The position numbers and the translations under genes are program-made. Below, piece after piece: positions 32,888 to 45,069 of a stretch of 64,000 nt of DNA; the first letter of the stretch is position 1; each line of letters opens with the position of its first letter. The stretch is from Bradysia coprophila (lineage: Eukaryota > Arthropoda > Insecta > Diptera > Sciaridae), in the NCBI RefSeq assembly GCF_014529535.1, contig NW_023503807.1, positions 905,332-969,331 on the forward strand, read 5' to 3'. The notes under the pieces are model-generated. The model did not search any database and had not been told where the DNA came from. It saw only the letters and a list, made by a program, of their open reading frames with translations.

Positions 32888-35886
32888 TTAAAATAACGAG
32901 TAACCGTCCGCAATATTAGTGTCTACTGGCATCAACTGAACAAAAATCTTTCGAATGCACGAAACACTTTCAAGGTTGAAATAGATGAACAAGAACGCAA
33001 CGATATTTTGAAATGATGGCGCTACTGTACCATTGCAAATATCGGAAATGTGCAACAAAATGTCAATTAGCAGCGAGAAAAACTGAATATTTATCCATGG
33101 CGTCATATAATGAGGTTTCATCTGAAAAAGTTAAACATGAGCTGTACTCGAAATTACTCTAAATTTGAATTTGCAATCATCATTTAACGCAATTAAAATT
33201 TCATGGAATCAAAAGCACACAAAACCAATTGTGACGGTTATTTCAGTGCACATGAATCGAGGATTAGTGTTCTGTTGATTTGAATATGGTTAGCACGGTG
33301 AAATGAAATGGACAAATTGGGAGTTAAATCATTGGTGGCGGATCTAAATCCCATCAAACACAAATATCTTATTTTGCACATTGTTATCGACAATGATGGT
33401 AAAGATACAAAATGAGCTCTTGCTGATGCGATCTTATGTAACAAAATCGTAGTATTTGACAGACTTTGAATCTATCTTACTTAAATCGAAAAAAGCAACC
33501 GACTATGTAGTTAATGGATAAACTGCCTGCCAGGTGGCCGAGAGAGAGGGATTCTTTTGAAAAACAGCCGACCGAAATCGGACGCATTTTCCAGTGGAAT
33601 TTTTAGCCCCGTACGAAGTACTGGGGGCTTATAAGATTAATATGCCGTTTGTAACACGTCGAATTGGAAGCAGACAGTAAGGGCAAAGCTTTTGGTTATG
33701 TTCATAGATGACGAATCCGCAATAAAAAAAATGTCCGTTCGTCCGTCCGTGACCCCTCTAGCTTGAGCAAATCACAACCTTTTTTCAAAATTCTTTTTTC
33801 CCCGATTGGTATCGACAAAAGTAAGGTCAAGTTCGAAAATGGGCATGGTAGGGTCGGCCCTTCCAGAGCTAGGGCCCTATAGGTGTTTTTCAGTCTTTCG
33901 ACGATATCTACCGAAATACGCACGTAATAGCTGCTTGTGATATATCAAATGAAAGGTATTGACGAGTAGAACAAAGTTGCTGAACATTGTTTTTGTGTAG
34001 GATGCAACGCGAGCTTGTTGGGAGGGCTCAAAGGTCGTTACTCGGCCCTAAGTGTTTTTTCCACATAAATCGAGTAAATCTCATCCGATTTTGCTAGATT
34101 TAGTTTTTTATGGAAGGTAATTGAATACCGAAAAGAACGTGGCGAAAAAAGTTTAAAATTTGGGCCCTTGGACTAAGGCCGCTACTCGGCCCTAAGTGTT
34201 TTTTGCACATAAATCGAGTAAATCTCATCCGATTTTGCTAGTTTTTGTTTCATTTGAGAGATAATTGAATGCCGAATAGAATGATGGCAAAAAAAGTTTC
34301 AAATTTGCGCCCTTGGACTAAGGCCGCTACTCGGCCCTAAGTGCTTTTTGCACATAAATCGAGTAAACCTCATCCGATTTTGCTAGTTTTTGTTTTATTT
34401 GAGAGGTAATTGAATACCCAATGGAAAGTTGGCAAAAAATTTTGGGTTTCTAAAATAATGTCGTAAATTGTTGGTTTTATTTGAGAGGTACTTCGTACGG
34501 GCTTTCGTAATTGCGCTATGCGCAATTTTAAAAATGAACACTTTCAGTAAATTTGACCATGCCCAACTTGACTTGCATTTTGGTAACAGACGCATTAGAG
34601 GGTTGTAGACGTATTAGGGTTCCGGGCGTATTACGGCTACGGACGTATTATGGTTACGGACGAAATAGGATTACGGATCGTACGGGGCTAAGTCGCAGCA
34701 AACGCTCCGACTGTTCTGATGCCTTGTTTATATGTGCCTAGAAAGGTATTCGACCCTAGAAGCCAAAACCACTTTAAAAAAATTCTTCAAAGTATGTGTG
34801 GCTGGTGAAAGGTGATCTAAAACCGGAAACTTGCACCTTTCTTACAAAAATTTCTCCAGTTACGCGAGCCGTACAGGGTCGTGTAAGGTGCCATTAGAAA
34901 GGTATTCACATGTACTATTGAGCCGAATAGGGACTTACGGGGTTTAAAATTCATTGACACTGAAACATGGGATGTCGAAGTTTTCATCCGAAGACTTACA
35001 CTGTTCTTACTAAAATTTCTCGAGGTACACAAAACGTACATGGTCGTGCGAGGTGTCATTTGACAGGTAATTTAATGTGCTTTTGGGCCAAATAGGGTCT
35101 TATGTGGTTTGGACTCAATAGTACATGTGATTACCTTTCTAATGACACCCCACACGACCCTGTACGGCTCGCGTAACTGAAGAAATTGTTGTAAGAAAAG
35201 TGCAACTTTTCGGTTTTTGATCACCTTTCACCAGCCACACAAACTTCGAAGAATTTTTTTGAAAGTGGTTGTGGCTTCTAGGGTCGAATACCTTTCTAGG
35301 CACATATAAAAAAGTCCACTGGAAAATACGTCCGATTTCGGTAGGCTGTTTTTCAAAAGAATCCCTCAGAATGAAAAAGGCGATACCTTTGCATTTTATT
35401 GCAACAAACAGAGAAAGTTCGCTTAATAGAAAAAATATTACCGTCAGTATTCCCAAAGCCAAGAACACATCCATGATGCATACGAAGCACACAACGAATT
35501 GTCTAATTTTATTTCGCCATCGATGGGAAACATGCAATAGTTGACGATCACGAAATATAAATAATTTTTTTGCCTGCCCAAAAACTGCATTGCATTCGCT
35601 TACGGTATTATACTGAGAATTTCGAATAAACTTTTTTGTCGGTTGCACTTTTATGGAAAATATTTATTTAACTTACCATTTTCAGTATGCTCAAAAGCAA
35701 CACGTACCAGTAGAGCCAGTGTAAAGAAACAGTTTCACATGGAGTAAGTAGACGGATGAACTTTTTCAGAAAATTTTCAAATGAAAGTGGGTTAATGCCA
35801 TAGTAGCTGCTCTCGGCGAATGGTGAGTCCACATTGGCAGCACAACATTTACCATAAATTTCTTTGAAATGTCTCAGACGATACAT
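32888..35886 (-). CDS. Multi-pass membrane protein gene with transposons in an intron (partial model)
   Basis: Exon 1 (35886-35677, ATG) and exon 2 (from 35612 to a probable donor at 35387) join in phase 0 across a 64 bp intron. They encode MYRLRHFKEIYGKCC... with hydrophobic segments LHWLYWYVLLLSIL and FVVCFVCIMDVFLALGILTVIFF. A last exon (33121-32888) reads MKPHYMTPWINIQ then hydrophobic segments FFSLLIDILLHIS and NIVAFLFIYF, stops, and has AATAAA (TTTATT at 32879-32884) right after the stop. This looks like a four-pass protein similar in layout to small insect tetraspan families such as DUF4728; that is only a guess. The donor at 35387 is phase 1 and the last exon starts in phase 0, so one exon is missing from my model. 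Family D and C elements fill the intron. Confidence 0.55.
33546..35367. mobile_element. Family D foldback element, copy 1, interrupted by family C
   Basis: Outer ends AGGGATTCTTTTGAAAAACA on the left and its inverse on the right (ending 35367). The arms continue through CCGAAATCGGACG, CCAGTGG, ATATGTGCCT and AAAGGTATTCGACCCTAGA. The left arm is 33546-33604 plus 34727-34920, then a unique centre, and the right arm is about 35115-35367. The family C element at 33605-34726 splits the left arm. Inserted 19 bp past the exon 2 donor of the membrane-protein gene. Non-coding. Confidence 0.75.
33605..34726 (-). mobile_element. Family C repeat element, copy 2 (nested in family D)
   Basis: Minus orientation: AGCCCCGTACGAAGTACTGG at the low-coordinate end and CAAGGCATCAGAACAGTCGG (read on the minus strand) at the other. 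It carries only about three tandem units and the palindrome AATTGCGCTATGCGCAATT near 34510. The uninterrupted family D sequence at 47200-47215 shows the empty site: six T before ATATGTG. The interrupted site has five T on one side and three on the other. Confidence 0.75.
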
Positions 35887-36364
35887 AAGTTATGACGATC
35901 TAATTTCGACAAACTATCTGTGCAAATTGATTTATATCGCACTGAACTACTTTGATTGAAAACAGTGAAACCAGTTGCTGCCAAGTAACGATGTCAAATT
36001 AAGGGCTCTGCAGACTTACGCTATTTAGCTCTTCGCGTGACAGTTCGCTGTAACAATAGGAATGCGTAGTTTTCATCGTTTAAACAGTCAAGTAGGACGC
36101 TAAATGGCGTAAGTGCAAGGAGGCCTTTTCTCTTTTTTAGACTGTCACCAGCAGTTATACTATGAAATCTATTACTTCTTTTGATCTATATAAGAATTTT
36201 CAAGAGATTGATACGAGAATCTATTACTTCATTTTTTTAACGTGCGTTTTGCAGCTTGGCGTTTATTTCTAAAGTCGGTATCAACAACAGATGTTCAGTT
36301 TTCATTCCGCGTGCTTCTTGCTGTAAACGTTGCTGATGTCACAAAATATTCACACACAAAAAAA
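35887..36364. other. 5' flank of the membrane-protein gene
   Basis: Presumed promoter region, AT-rich. No TATA box that I trust and no other gene. Confidence 0.4.
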
Positions 36365-38226
36365 CAAGGCATCAGAACAGTCGGAGCGTTTGCTGCGACT
36401 TAGCCCCGTACAACCCGTAATCCTATTTCGTCCGCAACCATAATACGTCCGTAGCCCCTAATAAGCCCGGAACCCTAATAAGTCTACAACCCTCTAATGC
36501 GTCTGTTACCAAAATGCAAGTCAAGTTAGGCATTGTCAAATTTACTGAAACTGTTCATTTTTTAAATTGCGCATAGCGCAATTACGAAAGCCCGTACGAA
36601 GTACCTTTCAAATAAAACCAACAATTTACGACATTATTTTAGAAACCCAAAATTTTTTGCCAACTTTCCATTGGGTATTCAATTACCTCTCAAATGAAAC
36701 AAAAACTAGAAAAACCGGTTGAGATTTACTCGATTTATGTGCAAAGAGCACTTAGGGCCGAGTAGCGGCCTTAGTGCAAGGGCTAAAATTTGAAACTTTT
36801 TTTGCCATCATTCTATTCGGCATTCAATTATCTCTCAAATGAAACAAAAATAGCAAAATCGGATGAGATTTACTCGATTTATGTGCAAAAAACACTTAGG
36901 GCCGAGTAGCGGCCTTAGTCCAAGGGCCCAAATTTGAAACTTTTTCGCCATCATTCTATTCGGCATTCAATTATCTCTCAAATGAAACAAAAAATAGCAA
37001 AATCGGATGAGATTTACTCGATTTATGTGCAAAAAACACTTAGGGCCGAGTAGCGGCCTTAGTCCAAGGGCCCTAATTTGAAACTTTTTTCGTCACGTTC
37101 TTTTCGATATTCAATTACCTTCCATAAAAAACTAAAACTAGCAAAATCGGATGAGATTTACTCGATTTATGTGCAAAAAACACTTAGGGCCGAGTAGCGG
37201 CCTTAGTCCAAGGGCCCAAATTTGAAACTTTTTTCGCCATCATTCTATTCGGCATTCAATTATCTCTCAAATGAAACAAAAAATAGCAAAATCGGATGAG
37301 ATTTACTCGATTTATGTGCAAAAAACACTTAGGGCCGAGTAGCGGCCTTAGTCCAAGGGCCCTAATTTGAAACTTTTTTCGTCACGTTCTTTTCGATATT
37401 CAATTACCTTCCATAAAAAACTAAAACTAGCAAAATCGGATGAGATTTACTCGATTTATGTGCAAAGAGCACTTAGGGCCGAGTAGCGGCCTTAGTGCAA
37501 GGGCTAAAATTTTAAACTTTTTTTGCCATCATTCTATTCGGCATTCAATTATCTCTCAAATGAAACAAAAAATAGCAAAATCGGATGAGATTTACTCGAT
37601 TTATGTGCAAAAAACACTTAGGGCCGAGTAGCGGCCTTAGTCCAAGGGCCCAAATTTGAAACTTTTTTCGCCACGTTGTTTTCGGTATTCAATTACCTTC
37701 CATAAAAAACTAAAACTAGCAAAATCGGATGAGATTTACTCGATTTATGTGCAAAAAACACTTAGGGCCGAGTAACGACCTTTGAGCCCTCCCAACAAGC
37801 CCACGTTGCATCTTACCCAAAAACAATGTTCAGCAACTTTGTTCTACTCGTCAATACCTTTCATTTGATATATCACAAGCAACTATTGCGTGCGTATTTC
37901 GGTAGATATCGTCGAAAGACTGAAAAACACCTATAGGGCCCTAGCTCTGGAGGGGCCTACCCTACCATGCCCATTTTTGAACTTGACCTTACTTTTGTCG
38001 ATACCAATCGGGGAAAAAAAGAATTTTGAAAAAAGGTTGTGATTTACTCAAGCTAGAGGGGTCACGGACGGACGGACGGACGGACGGACGGACGGACATT
38101 TTTTTTATTGCGGATTCGTCATCTATGAACATAACCAAATGCTTTGCCCTTACTGTCTGCTTCCAATTCGACGTGTTACAAACGGCATATTAATCTTATA
38201 AGCCCCCAGTACTTCGTACGGGGCTA
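36365..38226 (+). mobile_element. Family C repeat element, copy 3
   Basis: Left end CAAGGCATCAGAACAGTCGG, then AGCCCCGTAC, the palindrome AATTGCGCATAGCGCAATT (about 36567), an array of eight 144-145 bp units, a (CGGA)n patch near 38065 and the right end hairpin AGTACTTCGTACGGGGCTAAAAA. Preceded by a run of A and followed by A, as in the other copies. No coding sequence. Confidence 0.72.
36750..37790. repeat. Tandem array, eight units of 144-145 bp with higher-order pattern
   Basis: The word AGGGCCGAGTAGCGGCCTTAG recurs starting near 36755, 36899, 37043, 37187, 37332, 37476, 37621 and 37765. Variant units recur at fixed distances: the AAAGAGCACTT...GTGCAAGGGCT variant about 721 bp apart (five units) and the CTAATTTGAAACTTTTTTCGTC variant about 290 bp apart (two units). 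Confidence 0.85.
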
Positions 38227-38299
38227 AAAACAAAATATTTGTAATGACACAAATATTCGCTGAGGTTCCCCAAATATTTAAATACGTAGAAGGGTAACG

Positions 38300-38985
38300 C
38301 TTGGGAACAGTCTTCAAAAACTCATCCGGTCACAAACGCTCAACCGCAAGTGTGAATTGTACAGATCGCTGATTCGACCAGTTGTAGCATATGAATCGGA
38401 AGCTTGGTGCATGACACAACGTGATGAACAGACACTTTTGGTTTTTGAAAGGAGAATTCTTCGATCAATTTTTGGAGGCAGGGGCGCCGACTTCTAAGGA
38501 CAATCGAGGCTCGGGCACCACTACTCGAATGATGAGCACCACTACATATTTCCAGTTTTACTTGAAAGAGCACCACTACTCCCAGATTCGCTTGTTGTAT
38601 GAGCACCACTACTCCCAAACACAAGTCGGCGTCCCTGTTTGGAGGTGTCAAGGTGAACGGCAACTGGAGAAGAAGATACAACAATCAGCTTTACAAGGAG
38701 CCCGATATAGTCAAATTCATCAAAATCAATCGATTAAGATGGCTCAGTCATGTACAAAGAATGAATGAGGAACGTGTACCACTGAAACTGCTAAATACAA
38801 ATCCCGATGGTAACCGCAGACCAGGAAGACCGAAAGCGAGATGAAAAGATGCAATTGATTCTGATCTGAAAGTGCTAAGAGTGATCGACTGGAAAATGTT
38901 GGCGCGGAATAGGTCCGATTGGAGAAGATTGCTGGAGGAGGCCAAAACCAATAGTAGGTTGTAGATGCCCGCCTAAGTAAGTAAG
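38300..38985 (+). mobile_element. Non-LTR retrotransposon 3' fragment, broken by a MITE
   Basis: Two segments in one frame encode the C-terminal part of a LINE polyprotein: KLIRSQTLNRKCELYRSLIR...VVAYESEAW...RRILRSIFG, then NGNWRRRYNNQLY...INRLRWLSHVQRM...GNRRPGRPKAR. A TGA stands where tryptophan is usual after KAR, so the copy is dead. A (TAAG)n tail follows at about 38974-38988. The clade cannot be fixed. The break is caused by the hAT MITE at 38479-38637. Confidence 0.75.
38479..38637. mobile_element. hAT MITE, 159 bp, inserted in the LINE fragment
   Basis: Ends CAGGGGCGCCGACTT and, inverted, CAGGGACGCCGACTT, flanked by TTTGGAGG on both sides (38471-38478 and 38638-38645), an exact 8 bp duplication. 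The interior repeats GAGCACCACTACTC about four times. Reading across the insertion with one duplication copy removed keeps the LINE frame open. Confidence 0.88.
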
Positions 38986-38989
38986 TAAG

Positions 38990-40886
38990 TTCCCAAATAG
39001 GTTTTCATGTAGCGTTAACGACACTTCGCTTTGTTTGAAGGTTTTGAGCTAAGTCGGTGCATCTAACAATGTTAAGAAGTTGATCCTTTAAAGCCTTCGA
39101 AAAAAGTCTTTGTGTCATGTGTATTCAAGAATGTTGCATCGTTATTCAATTGTAAATGCGAAATAAATCAACTGTGTGTATACTACATCATGTAGACGGT
39201 ATTCAATATGCGCATCTAATATGAAAACAATAATCACAACTATACTGTATTTATAGCAGGGTGTAAGGGTTACACGCTATTACGCAAACAAAAACCGTGC
39301 TCAGACGACATGCACTTACCATATTTCATATTACCGCACCAATAGAAACGAATAAAGCATCATCAATCTTCATCAAAAACACCGAAGCACACAAAACGTA
39401 TTATATTACCATTCAAAAATATGCACCCTATTTCGCAATATTCTAAATTTCATTTCTTACTCCCGATATCTTCCTAACACAAAAATTTCTCCTTTTCTCT
39501 ATTTTTGGAACATTAGAAGTGCACAGACGGAAACCTTTTCCGCGTATACAACTTATTTCTTTATGACAATGAAATCATATATGCGAGCAGAGCGAAAAAA
39601 AAAAATATTGAGAAAATGTTACGTTTTCCCCGAGAAAGGTAACTCAATTTTCTTGTAATAAAAATATTTTTCCATGAATGTATTATGTTGCGAACAAACA
39701 TGCCACCGCATATCGACTATGCTACACAGTGTGTATACAGGAGCATTTTTTATTATATATATAATATGCAAAGATGCGACTGGGGTGTTTGTATATGATG
39801 ATGAAGCGATATATATTTTGTGAAAAGTTGAAAACGACGCTAGAATAACCGGCAACAGTACCTTAATATTCTCTTTGCCGTACCAGTAAGTTGGTTTTAT
39901 ATTACGTACAATATGTCATGCTTCATGCAACTATTATGCCAGTCTTTTTGTTGTGCAGAAGAATTTTTTTTCCTTCCGTAAATAAAAACACTTTCAAATA
40001 CAACAAAATGGCATATACCATGGTATGCCTGTGAAATTTAAATTTTCTTACGTACCTTTGCCCGAAAAATATTTTTATGCAAATCCGATATAGAAATTCT
40101 TGTTTTCTTATGCTCTCTCCCAATTTTTTTTTTTATTTTTTATTTTCTCTGTTTATTATCCAAGTTTTCCAGACGTGTAAAATAGTTGGAAATTCGTATG
40201 ATTTGAATTTTAAGTAAGCAACTTCTCAATTCCTGTGACTAGTAAGTAGTGGTTTCAAAAAGCGAAATGTTTTGCCATTTTTCAATGGAATGCATTTCAT
40301 TAAAACCGACGGGAAACGATGAAATTTCTATGAGGGTTGGGACCTGGTTGTTTAACCTGTCACAGACGGGAAGCATATTAACAATTTTACTATTCAAACT
40401 ATTACTTCATTTGATAGAAAATTTTCAGAAATTGATTTCAGAAATCTTTTACTTCGTTTGTTTTGAACATGGTTTTTGCTATATATGGCCTCATTAGTCA
40501 GACCTTGTCGTTAATTATTGCTGTCGTTGTCGATAACAGATGACAGCAGTCTGTAACAGGTTAAAGGTGATCAAAGCTATCTAAAACCGAGAGTTTTACT
40601 GTTTGAATGTAACACAGAATCACTTGGAGAAATGTCGAAAATACGAACACTGTCTGTCACCACTTATTGTTTGTTAAAGCAAGTGGCAAGAGGACATGCC
40701 GTTTGAAGTATTTACATTATGTCCTTGTTTATAACTTTTTATTTTGCGAAGTGTGGCGTTTTCATCTAGAGCCGAAGACGAGAGACGCAACCACACAAGA
40801 CAAAATACCAGACCGTTACGTATGTTATCCCATCTGCCTACAATGATAATCTCGCATTTATCCCGACACTGTTTACGTCGATATAA
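38990..40886. other. Intergenic, no gene supported
   Basis: AT-rich DNA with short frames only. No feature recognised. Confidence 0.45.
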
Positions 40887-42012
40887 TCAGTCAAAAACAC
40901 GAGTAAAAGTGACGCAAGTCCCTGTGCATTCTTCCAAAACAACTGATATCGCTGGATGTGACGCATTCTGCGCTTGTACGCAAAAACTCTAACAGGAAAA
41001 ATTTGACCAAAGAAATTCTAGAAACAAAATTTTACCAAACAAATTTTGCGTCACAAAGTGGCAGATGATTCGGACGTATTAGGACGTATTTTTGCCTATT
41101 TTAAAAAATTTCTTAAAAGTACTTTCCTCAACATCTGCCACTTGTGACGCAAAATTTTTTTGGTAAAATTTTGTTTCTAGAATTTCTTTGGTAAAATTTT
41201 TGCTGTTACAGTTTTTGCGTACAAGCGCAGAATGCGTCACCTCCAGCGATATCAGTTGTTTTGGAAGTATGCACAGGGACTTGCGTCACTTTTACTCTTT
41301 TGAGTGTTTTTGACTGATATCAGTTCTTTTGGAAGAATTAGTAGATTAAAAAATTTAAAAAATTTAAAAAAATTTGAAAAATTTAAAAAATTTAAAAAAA
41401 TTTATAAAATTTTGAAAAATTTAAATTCTAAATTTAGGAAAAAAAATTGAGGCGAGCAGAGCTTACCAAAAGCGAACAAATTTGTTCTACCATACCCATC
41501 CACACATACACACTTAAAGGTGTTCTTATATGGGGCCTATATGGGAACTTCGAGGAGCACTAGCTCCGAAACGAGGCCGGTTCCCCCAATTTTTTTTTCT
41601 GGAATGTCTTAGAATGACGACTAGAATCTACTCCCAAAATTTCAACAAAATCTAATGAAGACTTTAGAAGATAGGAAACACGGACGGACGGACGGACGGA
41701 CTAACAAAGTAACGTAGGATTTTTTCATTTCGTTTAAAGTACTGAAATTGACCAAAATGTATGAAAATGGGGCTTCTTGGAAGATTTTTTGCGTCGCCAA
41801 ATTTTAAGCTGCAAGAACGTGTGATAGCTCGTTGAACTCGTACGGACGCCTAGTTTTTTTTAATGGCAATTTGGAGTCATTTGTCTTTGAATTGTAGAAC
41901 TTCAATATTTGCTGTATATATGGTTCTGCAGTCTACGACAAAAATTTTTTTTTGAAATTTTTTCTAGTAATAGGACTTGCGTCACGGGCGCTATGCTAAC
42001 GCGCGCCCATGA
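40887..42012 (-). mobile_element. Family A Helitron/Helentron-like element, copy 3
   Basis: Minus orientation. TCAG at 40887-40890 is the complement of the CTGA end, and CATGA ending 42012 the complement of TCATG. The foldback is complete (arms about 40887-41058 and 41140-41325); the A/T array is reduced to about 100 bp (41340-41430). The GAGCACTAGCTCC-type module, (GGAC)n patch and 5' hairpin GGGCGC/GCGCCC follow. Flanks are T and A without duplication. Confidence 0.62.
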
Positions 42013-44795
42013 TCTCTTCTTGCCAGATAAAATATCGTTTGAACCTCTGTCCAAAATGATTATTTTGACGATTCGGATCGTGGGGCAGATATTTGTAAGT
42101 TTTCTTCGACAAAGGATTTTGAAGAAGCCAATGCTCCGAGGATTTTCCCATCGTTTTTCAAGGACCTCTTTCAGAGGATTTTTCCAAAATAGTCAAAACA
42201 AACATTTGGGACAGAAGTGCATAAACTTCTATTAATAAGGAATGTCCAGCCATGGACACAATAACTTCAAAACTTCAATTGTATTGAGAAGAAAATTCGC
42301 AAATTTGCCATTAGGTGCTAATAAATATTGCATCCGTGGTGACATAACTTTAACGGAACAATTGAACGAGATATAATTCAATTTTATATTGCTGCCAAAA
42401 TGCAATGGAGGAAGTAAACAAAGTCATAAAACTTTTTGTCGACATAATCAAAAATATGTTTTATTAAGAGATAATATAATGTTGCCAGTGTTCTTCCTTA
42501 GAAATTTTTGCATACAGAATGTGACATCTTTATGTTGAATAACAATCCAATAAGGCATTATATTCGACGAACTTCAACTTCAACCCAGTATAATGTAAGA
42601 CATACACATAAGTATGTTATGGATTTACTGTAAACAAAAATGATTTTTTTTTTGAAAATTTTTGTACAAAAGATTTTATGATATGTGCATGTCATGGAAA
42701 GACCAGTACAATGCCATAAGGTACAAAGGAAAGATGTGCTCAAATGCAATGGCAAGATATTTGAATTTGAAAATGTTTCCGTAAGTATTATGCATAATAT
42801 CAAATATTATATTTGCGGATGATGTCTGTAGGTTATTTCATCATATGGCACTGATACACTTTAAGAATAGTTGCATTTTCCACATATGCTAAATCTTAAA
42901 CCGTTGTCATATATAGCTGCACTGCAATTGTGGTTAGTTTTCTGTTATTATACGTTTGTTTCATATTTATTCTGGGAACCGTTTATTGCAATATTAGATG
43001 TAAACTTTTGTTTGAAAATGGTTGAGTTTCTTAAAGTTATGTGAAATGAAATATTTGTATTGTCATGGCACGGAGTTGTATATAAATACTTGGAAATTCC
43101 CATCAAAATTTCAACTATACAAAAGTAATTTTAACTTTTGAACTTGCAAACACTATAAAATATGAACTGTAACTGGACGAGATTACATAACTCGTTGGTA
43201 AACTCTTGCAGGTAGATTTACCTACTTCAAAATCGTTCCATGATCCCACAGCAAACGACGAAGAAGAAAGTGTTTCAAGAATCGTAACAATTTGCATTTC
43301 TAGAGAATGTAATGCATGATCCAACTCCATGTGTTGCTTTCAATGGCATTGAATCTATATTCGTGTTTCGCTGTTTCTGGGGTATCTATCCAAGCAGTTT
43401 TTGCATGCTTGGAAAATTGGCATTCGAAGAATTTTGTGTGGCGCAATCACGTCCTAATATTTCGAATGTCTCACAAACGATTCAAATAATTTACCGTCTC
43501 ACCAACCATGCAGATTACCGATTGATAGATGGATTGGGTAGATCATCAATTTTAGAGTCACTTGTGAAATCTAATCAAACACAGTCAAAATATCAGAAAA
43601 ACAAAACAATCCCCAAGCATCCTATTGAATTCCCAAAGTTGAACATTTATCCCAGAGTACCCATAGAGACCGCACACACACATACATTTATATATTAGAC
43701 GTTGTAATAGAAAAGGGTACACAAGTAACCAGAAATAAATTGAAAGTAATTCACAAAATGAAACATCAATTTCTCTTATTGCTGAAATTGCTGAAATTCG
43801 ATTAAGTCCTTGTTCGTAAATTCGTACGATTTCAACGTATTTCCACCGCAATCCCAAAACATTGTAGACGAAGAATGGTATTAAATTGAAGAACACTGCA
43901 AATTTGATATCACGCTCTCAAGCTCTACAGCTATATATGTGTGTGTGTGGCTTATAATTCAATTTCACCGAAAGTGAGTCGACGAAAAATAAACATTTAA
44001 CTGGCCAACCGGTCGATGTGTATTTTTCGGCTATTCTCTTTTTCTGTTCATGGTCAATACCTTAATAAATTGAATAATCCTCGATTCAAGGTTTTCAAGT
44101 TTTTACGATGACTTCCAGTTTTTATGAGAGTGATGCACTCGAAGGAATCACAATCACGCTAAGTACTGAGGCTATATGACTTTGAGCATCTTTTTTTAGA
44201 AAACTCTACTGGAGAAGAATGGAGCAAAAGCATGCAGTAACTCCTCTCCTGGAGAGGGATTATGGCGTCACTTCTCTCTTCCCTCTATTTTTTGTCCACA
44301 CTACCGACAGAGCCCTATTCACTGAAAGAAGTCTCTACAGAACAAAGCCCATATCCACAGAAAAGTAATTAATTTTAGTCAAATAAAGTGCCATCGTATA
44401 GCACATGAGCTCAGGACCCCGGAACTAATTAATTTTTCAATCGGTCCTACATTTGGAGATAAGAGTTTGAAAAAAACCTTAGGACTGATGCTGAAAAAAT
44501 CGTCATTTCCTTGTTTGGTACGAAAAATACTATTCCTATTGTTTCATCAAAGGACATGATGCAGTTCAGACTCTTCTCGCCCAGCCCCGAGATCATGTGC
44601 TATAGGACTCAAATCCGTCGAGTACAAAATTAATCATTTTCTGTTGCTTTGTTGCAGCGATATCTTTCAGCGAAATAGTGAATCGTACTCTGTGAATCGG
44701 TAGGGTTGAGATCACCCCTAGACACTTCGACAAAAAATATAATGTGAATAGTGTCATGGATTGAGAAAAGAGAAATTATTCTCAAAAGTATGTCA
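42013..44795. other. Intergenic, no gene supported
   Basis: A plus-strand frame at 43312-43698 (128 codons) has no domain, no signal peptide and no splice support that I trust; it could be a lineage-specific exon or chance. Otherwise AT-rich DNA. Confidence 0.4.
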
Positions 44796-44799
44796 CGGC

Positions 44800-45063
44800 T
44801 GAAATTTTCTAAGAGTAATTTTACCTAGAGAGGAAATTTCGGACAAAATTACGTAAAATATGTGGTCCCACCATGAAATACGAAATGTTTATTGGTATGT
44901 GTTTGACCTCTTAATTAAGAGGGCGAATTGTACTATCGAAACCGTCAACGTATACGTATTGGTGTAAAATTAGACAAAATGTGTATCTTATACAAACTAA
45001 TGTTGGGACCACATTTCGTCGTACAATTTCCTCTCTAGGTATAATTACTCTAAGGAAATTTTA
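44800..45063. mobile_element. MITE, about 264 bp with 70 bp imperfect arms
   Basis: CTGAAATTTTCTAAGAGTAA, then CCTAGAGAGGAAATT and TGTGGTCCCA, on the left match the inverse of TGGGACCACA, AATTTCCTCTCTAGG and TTACTCTAAGGAAATTTTAG on the right. Non-coding; the target duplication is not resolved. Confidence 0.7.
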
Positions 45064-45069
45064 GTTTTA

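Noticed and set aside
35139..35386. Coding continuation of the membrane-protein exon 2 past 35387
   Set aside because: From 35367 onward the frame runs through the family D inverted repeat; a donor (G|GTATCG) precedes it.
43312..43698. A 128-codon plus-strand frame
   Set aside because: No domain, signal peptide, codon-use signal or splice sites that I could support; kept only as a remark in the intergenic entry.
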